NCBI GenBank assembly: GCA_002633005.1
Contig: NMRA01000151.1
Span: 597,629-661,628 of the forward strand
DNA length: 64,000 nt
Direction of reading: 5' to 3'
From: Phoronis australis
Lineage: Eukaryota > Phoronida > Phoronidae
In this document: in pieces, positions 12,088 to 24,700 of the stretch
Layout of the letters: every line of letters starts with the position of its first letter
How positions within the stretch are numbered: the first letter of the stretch is position 1
The notes under the pieces: generated by a model
What the model saw: only the letters and a program-made list of their open reading frames with translations
What the model was told of the DNA's origin: nothing
The model's database searches: none
Made by a program: the position numbers and the translations under genes

Positions 12088-14070
12088 TCATGGCATCTTC
12101 TCTTTGCAAAAACAAAATTTCCTATCATCGGGGGCGTCCTTCATAACGCAATGCGCAGTGTTTCCATATTGATTGATTCTGCTGATGTCCGCTCTATCTA
12201 AATAAAATGTGTTAGTGATCACGTTTTGTTTTACTGTTGCTTCGTAAAGGCCGCCACTTGGACCGGTGACAATAGTTACCTGAAACAGTCTTATTGTGTC
12301 GCGGGTTTTCTCACTCAATTCTGGGGCAAATCCATCTGCGTCATGTGTCTTTTTGAACGCTAGCATATTTTTCGTGTGTTTAAATACAGCGGCCGCACGA
12401 ATGTTGTTTAGTTTCAGCTCTGCACAAATTTTTCTTTTGTATTCTGTTATTGCATTAATTTTACGAACCACCGCTGATGCAGCTTTAAAAACGTCCGAGT
12501 CGTTCAACGCGATTGGTGAAAACAGCAAGCAATTACACCAATGTGCTTCGACGTCAGCATCCTGACATGTTCTTTCAACTGGAATTTCCCGGAAAAGACT
12601 GATGCTTCTTTCTGTCAACTTACCCATTCCAGAGCCGCCGAAATTAAGTATATCTAGTAATGTTGAATGTATGTCAAATGGAGTAGTCAGACGCTCAGAG
12701 TTCTTCACCAGATTCCTGTGCGCTGTTGGATACTTTATTTTGAACCAATTTGGTAGCGTAAATGAAAAGAATGGGTTTCTCTCTTCCTGTTTACCCCGCA
12801 CGCTCGATCGGTACCCACTGTATCTCAATCCGTGATCAGCCATCAATATTAGCATAGTGCGATTAAGTATACCTGAGTCTTTATAAAACTGTAAGCTCTG
12901 TTGCAAGTATTCGTCTGCGTATTGTAACGGGTCATTGCCATTATGACTTAACTCGTTATGAAAGACAAAACCAAATTTTCGCCTGTTTGGATATGCCACC
13001 ATAAAATCTTTGATCCAATCAAGTACAACACGTATCAGCGTGCGCTCGCCTATGCACTTAGAGGAACTAGACATGATGTTGTGAAATATTCTCATGTAAT
13101 GGTGCGTGGGCTGTTGCTTGAATCCAGTCATGCGGTAAGTGAACGTGCCTATGCCAGGACTGTCCTCCGACCACGCCGTAACGTACCCGTGATCTGAGAA
13201 ATTATACCATGCAAACGGAAAAACGTCAGCGTGCAGTTTGCTGTTGAGTCTCTTTAAGATGCGTGGCAGTTCCAGCTCTGTTTTGCCCGTGAAAATGGGT
13301 ATCAGGGCCTGGGGAGTCCCATCGCCTACGATATTGTAACCCTTAAGAACGACACCTTGTAAGTGATTGACAAGATAGTTGTAAGTTTTGGGCAACTTTC
13401 TCATGAACGACATCCGAGATACAGAGTCGAAACCGATGATGAGCACGTTAAGTTCTAATGATGAATGACTTTTGACGCCGTTGAGGAGACCAGGTACAGG
13501 ATGAATGCCCGCGTGCGCATTGGTGTACGTTTGACCCGAAGTGCTGTTACAGAACACGCGGAAGAAATCTACAGGAATATCTGTGTTGTTTTCTATACCT
13601 TTCGCTGGTCCCTCGGTCGTGGTGACATCGTTAAGTCTTTCAAAAGCTTTGTACTGACAAGAAATCTTGCCGAATTGTTTGGCTGCATCTGGCGAAATGA
13701 TGAACTTCCCAGCTACAATATCGACCCAGTTTTTTCTTTCGTTGCACTTAAGTGGTGGAAGTTCTTTCACAAACGATTTTATTTCCGGGTCCCACGGCTC
13801 CAATTCAGGATACCGACAGCGTTTAATTTTTGAAGGAGCGTCTGTGAGCGTCACTGAATGTAGTTTCTGGGAGACACTGCGGGGTATTGCTCCATCAAGG
13901 GGCGATATTTCTTCATGAAATCTAGCACGAACGGTTGTTGTCGAGGAGGCGCCAGCGGGAAAGCTCCAATATAGTTTACCGATGACTATCAACATAGCCA
14001 GAGATAAGCAGTTCAAACAAATTAAAAGAGTTCTGAATGACCGCTTTCTAATCCATTTAGTCAGGTACAT
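12088..14070 (-). CDS. DUF229 family type II membrane protein (alkaline phosphatase/sulfatase fold)
   Basis: An uninterrupted 660-residue protein. Residues 1-11 are basic (KWIRKR), and residues 14-35 form one hydrophobic segment, giving a signal anchor with the bulk in the ER/Golgi lumen or outside the cell. The catalytic-fold landmarks of the DUF229 family are present in order: NVLIIGFDSVSR (D215, S216), GDGTPQA (T252), HNELSHNGND (371-380), MADHGLRYSGYR (D412, H413) and FDIHSTLLDIL (H468). The C-terminal part is Cys-containing and less conserved (HWCNCLLF, FCFCKEK). These residues match the metal and nucleophile positions of the superfamily, so hydrolase activity is plausible, but no substrate is established for the family. 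The start is chosen because an in-frame ATG directly follows a TTTATTTGTAG acceptor, implying a 5'-UTR intron and a single coding exon. The length is typical and no breaks are visible. Confidence 0.9.
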   Translation of the reverse strand: MYLTKWIRKRSFRTLLICLNCLSLAMLIVIGKLYWSFPAGASSTTTVRARFHEEISPLDGAIPRSVSQKLHSVTLTDAPSKIKRCRYPELEPWDPEIKSFVKELPPLKCNERKNWVDIVAGKFIISPDAAKQFGKISCQYKAFERLNDVTTTEGPAKGIENNTDIPVDFFRVFCNSTSGQTYTNAHAGIHPVPGLLNGVKSHSSLELNVLIIGFDSVSRMSFMRKLPKTYNYLVNHLQGVVLKGYNIVGDGTPQALIPIFTGKTELELPRILKRLNSKLHADVFPFAWYNFSDHGYVTAWSEDSPGIGTFTYRMTGFKQQPTHHYMRIFHNIMSSSSKCIGERTLIRVVLDWIKDFMVAYPNRRKFGFVFHNELSHNGNDPLQYADEYLQQSLQFYKDSGILNRTMLILMADHGLRYSGYRSSVRGKQEERNPFFSFTLPNWFKIKYPTAHRNLVKNSERLTTPFDIHSTLLDILNFGGSGMGKLTERSISLFREIPVERTCQDADVEAHWCNCLLFSPIALNDSDVFKAASAVVRKINAITEYKRKICAELKLNNIRAAAVFKHTKNMLAFKKTHDADGFAPELSEKTRDTIRLFQVTIVTGPSGGLYEATVKQNVITNTFYLDRADISRINQYGNTAHCVMKDAPDDRKFCFCKEKMP

Positions 14071-14960
14071 CTACAAATAAAGAAAATACAATTTCGAAAT
14101 GAAAACGTGTGAATGGTGTTCAGATTATACATTACCCTAGAAAATGCCGTCAATTTAAATTCGGAATATCACATCAAAGTAACTGTTGATCTGATTCATA
14201 CAGAACTTTGAATAACATCCTTCATGCACTGTTCTCCAAAACACTTAAAAATTGTTGTTGACATGTGTCGTTTTTGCATGAGCAGCTATCAAAATAGGAC
14301 TGTTGTGATTCTATGACAAAATCAAAATCAGCGAAAAGATAATTTAGAAAACATTTACAACGTTTTTTGAAACTTTATTTTGACCACGTATTTACGAACA
14401 TTACCCACGCTCTTGATGCAGTTGTGGTCCTATGAATGCACCTTCCCTTTTTGATACATTTTACCATAGTACATGGACCGCCAACTCCGTATACTTCAAT
14501 GGACGAAATCTGTGCTCATCCGCATATCGTTACGTAATTATTCACTAACGACAACTGGCCCAATTATCTGGTGTTATTTCCGGCAAATAGGTCGTCTGCT
14601 AATCTGGGTCGGCTGTTGTGTTGTCGGATGGTTGTAGCATTGCTGAAAGTACTCACGATACTAACAGTTCTACTATTTTAAGAGTTTGAACAGCCTGAGT
14701 ATTCTTTTGCTTTCGCTGTACTGGACAGTAAAATAGATGCGAGAATTTCCCGTCACAATACACTAACCGGAAACTGCACCAGATAATTTAGGAGAGTGGC
14801 ACCTCCTCTTGGATAGCCCGGAAGGTAATGTCGCTGTTGCGAATCTGTTGTCTTTTATCTATGATTTTACTAAAAACCACATGGTCAAGTGGCCAATGAA
14901 GATTTCGGGGTATGAAGTAAAAAATCAAATTATACATATAGATAATTACGTGGCGAGTTC
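14071..14960. other. 5' flank of the DUF229 gene, no gene seen
   Basis: It should contain the 5'-UTR intron and promoter of the minus-strand DUF229 gene. I see no clear core promoter element. A 74-codon frame at 14809-15033 runs into the palindrome that follows and is not credible. Confidence 0.4.
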
Positions 14961-15047
14961 GTTATCCCCGTCATCTAGAGCCCGAGTGGATTTTGGAGAA
15001 TTAATAATTCTCCAAAATTCACTCGGGCTCTAGATAAGGGGGATAAC
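14961..15047. repeat. Near-perfect 87 bp palindrome (43 bp arms)
   Basis: GTTATCCCCG...GGAGAATTA (14961-15003) is followed, after one base, by its reverse complement (15005-15047) with about four mismatches. The arms include TCTAGAGCCCGAGTG. There is almost no loop. It may be a foldback element end or a recent inverted duplication. Confidence 0.9.
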
Positions 15048-15603
15048 GACTGAGAACATGAAATAATCTATTCACACCACATACTAAACGAGAAACATTG
15101 CAATGAATCGGTCTACCTTTCTCGACTCGCCTCGGCTTTGTAACTACTTTCTATGTCAGAGACCCGGGGTCGGAGGTCGTGACCTTTTAAGAAAATCCGA
15201 GCTATTTTTGTCAAATAATACTTATACTCAAAACCACTTGGAAATTTAAACAAAATAGAAATGAAATGAATCTATAAATTAAGGTTTAGCAACTATTATA
15301 GCTTACTACACATTTTATCACGCCAAGTTCCTACCGGGAAAATATCGTCTGCTAAAGTAGATTACCACTAGTAACTGACTATAATGCTCAAGTCAAAGGA
15401 TCTTGACGACACGATACCCGCATTCAATTTGGAGATCGGTGATTTACAAGTGAGAGAACGCGAGAGAAAAATTTCACTGAATTATGGAAATTACGGGTCT
15501 TATTTTTCATAGCGTATAAATGTCGGTGCAATGCCCTTTGCTGTACACGCGATTGTTGCGCGTGCTCATTATATTTTCACGTTCGATGACGTCAGCCGCT
15601 GAG
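15048..15603. other. Non-coding stretch, no gene seen
   Basis: No reading frame or repeat was recognised. Confidence 0.4.
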
Positions 15604-15651
15604 TGGTGTAGTGGTGGTAAAGTCGGTTTCTCGAAACTCTTGACGAATCCG
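15604..15651 (+). other. tRNA-promoter-like boxes, possible SINE remnant
   Basis: TGGTGTAGTGG (15604-15614) fits the pol III A-box pattern TRGYNNARNNG. TTGACGAATCC (15640-15650) matches the right half of the B box. The anticodon region reads GTTTCTCGAAAC. Stems of a working tRNA are not present. A tRNA-derived SINE head is possible, as is chance. Confidence 0.3.
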
Positions 15652-15667
15652 GCCTCGCTTTCCCGCC

Positions 15668-15699
15668 AAAATTTTATCTCACTAGTGAGATAATTTTAT
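15668..15699. repeat. Short palindrome around ATCTCACTAGTGAGAT
   Basis: The sequence AAAATTTTATCTCACT is followed immediately by AGTGAGATAATTTTAT, giving arms of about 15 bases. Confidence 0.8.
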
Positions 15700-18228
15700 G
15701 GGTTATTACACGGTTGTATCTGCCATTCGAGGCTAATATTGTGGTATAAAAGCTTTTAACTTTCAGACGAAGCTTTACCCATGTGCGCACCCAGTCTTTA
15801 ACATGAGGGGGCTCGAATTTCCGACGATGTGGACCTTTTACCGATAAAAAAGTCGAAGGACTAAAAAACAGGGTACCATGTTCAGGCCTATGAATTGTGC
15901 GTTTGCGCCTTTTTAGTGGATTTTTTGTCTCGTTTTCTCGGACTTTTTGTTTCTCTGGGGCGGACCTTTTTGTCCACTTCGCCTCAACTTGGGTTCGCGC
16001 ATGTTACCGAGTTAAATTTTATAGTTTTGAGGATATTTGTTTAATACACAAGCTTGTCGATAAGACAGGGACATGCGAAGCGGTGGGAGCACAGTTCTCA
16101 AAGGGCGAAAATTGATGCACCACTTGTCAAGAAACAAAACTTGTCATCACTCAGCACTGATGCGCGCGTTATTCTGCTTGAATCTATATGTTCAGTATTG
16201 TCAGAAAATACTTAAAATAAAATATTCTCTTCAAAACCCAATGTTTTTATTTTATGAACATCGTGTTTTGTTAGTTAAGTTGTCCATTAATTATAAAAGT
16301 TTTATTTGCTTTTCATTTCAATTCATTAATTGAAAATTTTTTTCTCTGCGCATTAACAACAGGGAAACAACTTTCAGCGTGAAGCATTTTCTTCCAGTGT
16401 CTGGCCAGTAAAACGCATTAACTTCGCTGCTTCTCATAAAGAAAATAGTTGTCAAGCTGTAGGTGAAAAAGGACATTGGGAACCGGCAACAACCAAGAGA
16501 CTGAGGTATCAAGCCCAACTTAGTTTTTCGGGAAGAGTTAGAGTATGGCCGAGAAGTCTGGCGCCTATTTTGATCCAATTCGGTGTCAAACGAAATTCCC
16601 GCGCTTGATTGTGTCTGGAAGCGTTTAGGTGACACAACACCTCACATAGGCCACAACATTCTACACACACAGCACACCCATAATGACCACAGCACTCTAA
16701 AACTCTCCACAATTACCACAACACCCTCTCAACACTCAGACATGTTCCTTAAAACACTTTCTCCCAGATTGTGACAATACTGTTCCCGCAGAATTGCACA
16801 GCAGGTGTTTAGATAGCCAAAGTCTTTCCACCCTCGTCCTGCCTCGCAGACGATCTTGTCATCGTTCACCGTTGCACGCCGCAGATTGGGCACTGACGGC
16901 TGTTCCGTGCCTGCCGTAAGCCGCCTGACCCTACGTCGAAGCGGGACGAACATTAGCTTCGCCGAACATGATGAGAAAAAAGCGAAGTCCTTATCATACT
17001 AACGTCGACGCGTCGATGGTTTGTGGAGTTGCGGTCAGTATGAATGCTTAACTTCGGTCCTGCATCGCAGTTAACAGCTCTAGCAAACATCGCAGTTAAC
17101 AGGTGGATTTAACAGCGCAGCGTGGACGCTGCGGCGCAGCAGACCCAATTCACGCGGCGGACATTAAAACAAAGCAAGGTTCACTGCCACAAACAAAGCG
17201 GAAGTTGACATTACGTGAGTCCAACCTGGATATTAAATTTTAATAATGTGTCGACAATTAACCACAGAGACATAGAAAATTACATTAGAGAACAAGTTAA
17301 GGAGCCAAAGAGTTGTCTGACGAAAGGGTTTATTTTTCGGAAAACTAGGTTCGAAACAAGAAAAGTAAATATGACCAAATTGAGGCGATCATAGTGTTAC
17401 GAACTGGGTATTATGCTGAATGCAGGGTTACGTTTTTTCTTGTAAATTGTTGATCAAAATACTTTCTACACGAACCAGGTCATCTGCTCGCATTGTTGAC
17501 GAGTTGAAGACATATTCGACAGTGGTGGCTGTCATGTGCATTTAGTCACATCTGATTTAATTTGTTGATCAAGAACATTAACATCAAACATAGCCTGATC
17601 CTGGTGAAGTATGCACTCACTGGGACTAACAGTTGATTTGTCATTGTTCTAAAAGAATAATTGATGCTATTCAATATATTTTTTATTAAAATAAAAAACA
17701 GGCTCGTGATTGAAAATAAAAATTATTTGACTATCAATTCTGCTTTCTTGGTTGTAATAATTATTATGTCTATTTCATGTGTTAGGTTTCAAATATCAAT
17801 CTGTACCAAGTTGAATTTTAAAATTAAAACACCTAATTCGTTCGTCCATAGATTAACCTCGTTTTAGAACTCAATTTCAGTTAATTGGACAAACAATCAT
17901 AGTTATCATGTTTCTCTAGGAGCCTCGTTCATCCGAGAGGAAAGGTGCCAGTGCCTATTGAGAGAGGATTTTTTCGCCGAGTTAGGGTAACAATCTACCT
18001 CTTAAATGGGACACCCTAATTATGAAAAGCTAACCGTCATTAAGCTTGGAAAAGAGTTCATTCCACCGTCGTGTGGTCATGAGATGGTGCAGGAAGTGAC
18101 CTTCCTCAACATAAAAGACAGATGCACGACTTCACAAAAACGGAAACTAGACGTAGGCCTAATCAAGTCCAACTTTGGGCCCTCCGTTCTTGAGTGGATC
18201 CTTAAGAATTTGTCAATAAAAATATAAT
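15700..18228. other. Non-coding stretch, no gene supported
   Basis: Several frames of 60-105 codons occur (for example on the minus strand 16318-16635 and 16729-16953, and on the plus strand 18006-18227). None has a recognisable domain or splice context. CATCGCAGTTAACAG is duplicated near 17063 and 17090. A CA-rich low-complexity patch lies at 16660-16740. Confidence 0.45.
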
Positions 18229-18655
18229 AAGGTGGCCACTTGAATGTCATCAATGGCCTCCTTCAAGGGTGGGGCCCCTCGACTGTATGAAAATATCTAT
18301 ATTTTGAAAAGTCAAGAAATGTACAGCAATTGGTGATATCTGTCAGCTCATCAATTTTTCTCAATTGATATACATTTCGAGAAAAAAAACAAAAATAGTC
18401 TCCGTTATCCCTTGCTAAAGAGGGGCCTCTGGGAAAAGGTGGTTTTGCAGTAGCGTTTAGACGACCTGTGCTGCGAAAGGGGACTGGGCCGCATGGCCAG
18501 GATTCTCAAAAGATAAACCATGCACTGATACAGAGTTGTTGAATTTTCAGTCTTGAACTTTCTCTCTTATCCGCATTTAGCAGTCTTTCTTTTCTGTCTC
18601 CGCCCCACGCGTATGCCGGTTGCCACGGTTTAACCCTGACGCCTGAAAATTTTGG
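18229..18655 (+). repeat. Dispersed repeat family R1, copy A
   Basis: Blocks shared with the copies at 26750-27232 (inverted) and 34165-34605 include CATCAATTTTTCTCA, CCGTTATCC(C/G)TTGC, GAGGGG(C)C(T)CT, CGTTTAGACGACCT, GAATTTTC and a GTCTTTCTTTT region. Its left 55 bases (GGTGGCCACTTGAATGTC to GGGGCCCCTC) recur inverted at 28493-28546. No long frame is present. It is likely a non-autonomous element. Confidence 0.8.
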
Positions 18656-20404
18656 AGGGCCCGTGCCCCCCCGCTTTTACGGCCCTGCTGTAGCATACTC
18701 ATGTATGAAGTTTGGCCAGTCGGGCCCTGAAACCTAGTTGCTTTCATTACTGGATGCAATAGTTGATCTGGGTTAAATTTGCGTTTTAGGAAAACAGGGC
18801 AGCTAGACTTCCCTGATCACGCGTGGTTTAAGCCTGTCCCGGCGTGCACGCAATCCTTGTCTCGCGTACGTCATCCCGGCCTACGAGGATACATTGCACT
18901 TCCCACTATCCACGTTTCACAGACCATATTTCTATGCTTGCAAAAGGACCACAGCAACCCTACTCCCGAGAATCATTCCCTTCCTCTGAATTAAAAGCTA
19001 TTTTGTACCATAGCACGCCCTTCCCTTATACGAGGACTCTCGAAATTCGCCATGACCAGGAACTCGGCAAATGTGCCCGATACTACAAAGCTAGGTAAAC
19101 ACACTACAAAGGGCGTGAAATAAGGCATTATGGAAGTTGGCTGGGGGACAGGAAAACCTAAAGAAATTCTCAACAAAGGTGAGTCGTGTAGTAATGAGGT
19201 TGACGTGTGGTGGTACATAATATTTGTTTGAACCACGGTTGCCATAATTTCATAGAATAGTATAACTGGATATTTTAAGTTTTGTGCTGCACATGAAAGG
19301 ACTGGATGAAATTTTACCTAAATCCAATGGCGTCTATAAAGTTGTCTTAGTGGAACACATATAGTTTTTTCTATCTTAAAAGCAAAAACTTGATTTTTCG
19401 TTTGTGTTTGCTACTCGAGTTGGTCACCATCGACGCTCACTCAACAAGGGACTCTCTCGCTGGGTCAATGTCTCCGTTCTAAAAGAAAAACATTTCTTGT
19501 TCAACAAGAAATCGAATGCAGTAAATCGATGACATTAAAATCTGCATGAAAACCGTGAAATGAAAAGGTAGGCAGCAAGTTTTAGTTGTCCGTTTTGGCA
19601 GCAAGCGTTCGTCACTGTTTTCATTATCCAGCCGTTTTATTCAAACTGTATGTGCCCACTGATATGCAAGGCCGTCCGACAGTCCGCTTTAATCAAAGGG
19701 GTTAAGGTGGACACTTTGTCAGCACCCTGCTAGAAATGCATTCTTTTCAACAACATTTAGAAGACAATAGATAATTTACTCTCGGTATTTATCAAAGCGA
19801 AACGTAGCATAGCAATGAAGATATTGAAGTACCCGAAGGAAGGGCAATCAGTCCCATGTGATGAAAGTTTCGTTGCCAACTCGAGTCCCAATTAGGCCGT
19901 TTTACTGTGACACGCGGCCACACTATATGCCCCAGAGACAATAGCCCGATCTTGGACACCATCCGCCTTTAATTGGTGCCGTTTTGTTCTCTTTTATTTT
20001 CTACTGCACCCGTGAGTCCTCCCCTGGCTGACAAATCCGCCCGGTCACCACTGCCTGGTTTCCGCCACCGCGTCCGTTTGCGTATACATGTAGTTCCTCC
20101 CAATCTCAGCCCCCAGCCGCCTCTTATAGCTAATGTCAACGTCTTTAAGCTGGTTCCAATGCTAGTCTCGGATAGATGTTTGGGGTGAAATGCGGGTCGT
20201 TAATTAATCATAAATAGTTTTTTGGCAGAACCCCTAATACAAAACTAATACACTTTAAACAAATGTGACACTCAAGTCCAACCCGCTTATCGATTATCTT
20301 AGATGTCAAGCCGAGTGGTCAGTCAATGCTTTCTTCCAATAAAGTGATTCAGTTTATTCGATTTATTCATATATACGCGTCAAAACCTGTAGCAGTAGCA
20401 TTTT
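18656..20404. other. Non-coding stretch up to the assembly gap, no gene seen
   Basis: Short frames only, none with a family signature. Confidence 0.45.
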
Positions 20405-20954
20405 NNNNNNNNNNNNNNNNNNNNNNNNNNNNNNNNNNNNNNNNNNNNNNNNNNNNNNNNNNNNNNNNNNNNNNNNNNNNNNNNNNNNNNNNNNNNNNNN
20501 NNNNNNNNNNNNNNNNNNNNNNNNNNNNNNNNNNNNNNNNNNNNNNNNNNNNNNNNNNNNNNNNNNNNNNNNNNNNNNNNNNNNNNNNNNNNNNNNNNNN
20601 NNNNNNNNNNNNNNNNNNNNNNNNNNNNNNNNNNNNNNNNNNNNNNNNNNNNNNNNNNNNNNNNNNNNNNNNNNNNNNNNNNNNNNNNNNNNNNNNNNNN
20701 NNNNNNNNNNNNNNNNNNNNNNNNNNNNNNNNNNNNNNNNNNNNNNNNNNNNNNNNNNNNNNNNNNNNNNNNNNNNNNNNNNNNNNNNNNNNNNNNNNNN
20801 NNNNNNNNNNNNNNNNNNNNNNNNNNNNNNNNNNNNNNNNNNNNNNNNNNNNNNNNNNNNNNNNNNNNNNNNNNNNNNNNNNNNNNNNNNNNNNNNNNNN
20901 NNNNNNNNNNNNNNNNNNNNNNNNNNNNNNNNNNNNNNNNNNNNNNNNNNNNNN
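20405..20954. other. Assembly gap (550 N)
   Basis: A run of unresolved bases. Frames drawn across it are artefacts. Confidence 1.
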
Positions 20955-21490
20955 TGGAAACTCGGGAGTCAAAATCTGAGATAGCCCTGCACCATAGCCA
21001 CCAAGATGAAAAGTGCGTATCTAAGTCTTGGAACTAATATATTTGTGTTTATTATAGCCTTCGAGTTACCAAGCAACATCGCTAAGTTCAGCTGCTCGTG
21101 TGGCCGTACAGTTTGATCCATAGTTTACGCTTTTCAACATCATTTTTCGGCTTAGGACATACCAAAAAATGACGGGATATTATTCTGGAGCAGCATAACG
21201 GCTGTCGGTGCTACACACGCCATATAAACACCGTTTCCCCATTCTTAGCGGACACTTTCTTGAGCTATAGATTAAAGTAAGTTTTACTCGACTACGTGTG
21301 ATTTGTCGGGTAAAATGGCAGCTTGGAAACGCAGACGAAGGTGTGCCAAGAATGATGCGTTCTGATTGGTCAATTAAGCCGTCCGTCATAATCCTGGCGA
21401 TAGGTCAATTCTCGTCGCGGTGACGCTGCTGTACTAGTGGTGATTGAATTGCGCATGCCTGGCTGTCTGCATGTAAACAACTGCTAAAAC
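20955..21490. other. Non-coding stretch, possible promoter of the next exon
   Basis: No gene is seen. If the exon starting at 21491 is real, its promoter lies here. Confidence 0.35.
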
Positions 21491-21720
21491 ATGGAATTTC
21501 TATCAAAATACGTCGTCGCGCTAAGCCTTATTACTGCTAATTTCCCTGGTGCAAGTCTTCGACAAGTGGCCACAAATTCCCAAAAGACTTAAGGTTACTA
21601 TATTCGTGTACAATTGCGGTCAACAGGGTCAACTAACTGACAAAAAGTGTGTGGATGCTGAAGCCCCGTGTGTGCTCTATGACTATGCAGTTCCATTCGG
21701 AGACTACACAACATTACTTG
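21491..21720 (+). CDS. Possible first exon of an unrecognised secreted protein, frame interrupted
   Basis: An ATG at 21491 opens a signal-peptide-like start (MEFLSKYVVALSLITANF) that stops after 33 codons. A second plus frame, open from about 21525, reads a hydrophobic LLLLISLVQVF and then KRLKVTIFVYNCGQQGQ and a Cys-containing segment (KKCVDAEAPCVLYDYAVPF). It ends at a good donor, CTTG|GTAAGTTT, in phase 1. The two frames would join into one coherent signal peptide plus mature chain if one base were miscalled or lost in the hydrophobic core. This could be a real first exon with an assembly error, an allele or a pseudogene. I do not recognise the family and found no downstream exons. Confidence 0.35.
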
Positions 21721-21724
21721 GTAA

Positions 21725-24700
21725 GTTTTTAGCAATCAGTTTCTATTAGCATTGTTCGGTGTTGTTATCCCCACCAATTACCCCACTGAATAACAAGTTT
21801 ATTGAGTGGAACTAAGTGTTTCTTTTAGGAAACTCACCCGATGCCGGGTAGGCTAGCAGCTCATATTCATATTGTCCTGGGTGGGAGTGCTCCCAAAATA
21901 AGAGGTATATGGTACGTGATGCACAGAAGTCAAGGGTGACTTTTTCGCAGCAGTTTCTCTTCAAAACTATGCTGTTTCCAATAAAATTCTCTAGATGAGT
22001 AAGTTTCCTTACTTTATCGCGGACCCCACCCCAGGACTACCAGATCAGTTATCTAATTAACACGAATAAGCCTTAATTCAGTAAATGTCGTAACATTACA
22101 CTGGAAAAAAATTGACGGATAGAATGAATTTTACTTGTTGAGATCAGAAGCACAATTTAAGTGTCATGAAAAGTACACATTGTTAAATCACTTTTAGCCT
22201 GTTTCACATATTTTAATTCAATTATTTAATAAGACTTGGGTACAAAGGTTATTAGTTTCTACACCGACATAAACATGAAGGTGAAACGTCATGTATGTTC
22301 TGCCTTACAAAAGTAGTTTTGTCTTGTCTTTTGCTTTACAATTTGCTAATTTTCCTCTTGAGTATTATGTTACAGTTGAAATAAAACAACTGAAACCAAT
22401 CGCCCGACCATCTATTTTACCTTTGGAGAAAGTGAAAAGCAATCCTTCAGCAATAACCTGAGAGAATTGAACGTAATTCAGAAGTTCAGCACTTGATATG
22501 CCTGATTATGGACTCCGTCGCAATGTTGTATCTTTCTGTGCTTTTTCAGTTTGCCATTTGTTTTTAAATACAATGATAGTTTTTTATTCTCGAATCTTGT
22601 GCATAGCAGATTCTTATCCAGCTAACTACAATTGAAAACATACAATAAGACAATCAATGCAGTCACTGAATGTCATTTCCCCATAATGTGTAACAAATCT
22701 TTTACTTTTAGTATAAAGCCTTTCTTCTGAAAGGAGAATTTAATGTCGCAGTCACTCAGCTTTTGGCTTTCATTTCACTGGGATCTAGTTTCAATAGCCT
22801 ATAGAAGCGCTTGTAAAAAAGGTCAAGTTTCGACAGGTCGCTATCTTTCATGTAACCTCATTCAGCCTCAATAACATCAACACAGCAGCATATCACTTGA
22901 ATCGTTTTGAGCCCAAAATCAGACCCTGAACTACAGGTGTACACCAGAGTGTCACTAGGTCTTCTTTAGCTTTAGTCCCTCATGTTTCTTCCAGAAAGGA
23001 AATAAGCTATTGTCCACACACGACTCATTGCCTATGAAAGGGCATCCTCACCAACAAGGCTTACTTGTGTAGTAGACAGATATAGTTCGTCTGAATACAC
23101 AGACAGTCCACTGGCACATTGTCTTATGGTAACTTAGTACTGCGATTCACATTTTTCCTGGGCCACTGACTTGTACATTGTGCCATGCAACACTGCTGGT
23201 GTGTGGAGTGCTGTGGGAAGAGAACGGAGTAACAAAACTTGTCTATGATACAGCTTGAAGTGGCCTTAAAATGTCACTGAACCTGGAACAAATATTGAAA
23301 TATGAATAATTAAGTACTCCAGATTGGGTCAAAAATGTTATCCCTGTTTTTCAAAAATATATGGTGACTGCTCTACAGTTTCACATAAAATTAAATAGTT
23401 ACTATTTTCAGAAACCAAGGGTGTATATAATAAGTATTGCATAAAACTGTGTCTTTATTTTTTATTCTTAGCCATGACAAGTTTTTAAACGCATCATTTG
23501 TCTGCAAAATATACAAGCTTTTTGAGACAACTTCAAACCTTTGTTACACATTTTCAAGCCTTTTTAATTTTAAACTCCGACTACAGGTTCATGGGTGTGT
23601 CAAGCATACTTCTAGTCTAAGGTTGAGTGAACCGATTTGGGTCATTTAAAAATGATTGATATTCTTTCTGTTATTCAAAAGTAGTTACAAATCTTAAGGT
23701 GCCATCAAAAATGCAATTTTCACAAAAATGGCAGTCATTTGAATTTATAACGACTTGCAACATTTCAAGGCATGAGTTATGACTGTTCAGTCACTGTGAA
23801 TTCAGAAAATGTAATATATTTTCATGGGTTTACAATTGATACAAGTAGCAAAACAGTTTCATGAAATCAACGTGAAGGGACTTCATGAAAGTTAAGAATT
23901 AGCTCACCATGCTATTTCCCCAAATATGTATTACCTGTATTTCCACACATTCAGTTGTACCAAATATTACAACCCCAACTCCGCCATGCCTATCCCCCGC
24001 TAAGGACTTGGATAAGTAAATTAACAAAATGACTTACATACCTTTCTTTAAAAATAGCTGTTCCTTTTCAAAGGCTTTTTTCGTTGTCTCCAATATTGAA
24101 AGTAGGCTTTGACTACCGATCTGCACTGGATGGGAAGATCTTGTTGATTAGCTGCAGTCAAATGCTAAAAACCAATTTTTGTCCATTCAGGGACGGTGCA
24201 GAAGCGATGCATATCTCCTCTGCACGGTACAAGCCCTCAAACTTAAAAACTAAAGGTTACGTGAAAACAGACGTGATAGATTTCCATTTCAACGTGTAAT
24301 AGATTTCCAGAAGACATATGATAGGGAGTAAACAAATAGTCTAATGCAATGGATATTTGTCATGTACCCTTTGCCATTGGGCTTGGATTGTAATCTTAAC
24401 TCATTAACCTGTATCGAGTTGACGACATAAGCATTCAGCATTGATTGGTGTAACTGTCACTGTTAGAAATCATTCCAAATAATAACAATGCTTTGATGTA
24501 CGAAAAGATCCCGATTGCTACGTCAATTATCGTACCACATATCACAGCAAACAAAGATTAACCTGACTGGCGACTGCCGCGAAGTCGACATCGGCGAGTA
24601 CCTCAGTTAACAGGCATCGGTAGAATAAACATGGAATAATCGTTAAAATAATCACAAACCTTGCCTTTATATAAGGTCGTGCTTACTTCCTCTCATATAA

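Noticed and set aside
12296-13833. Several plus-strand frames of 77-122 codons across 12.3-13.9 kb
   Set aside because: Antisense shadows of the DUF229 coding exon.
14809-15033. 74-codon plus frame
   Set aside because: It ends inside the palindrome; no signature.
20326-20979. 217- and 201-codon frames on both strands
   Set aside because: They consist of the 550 N gap.
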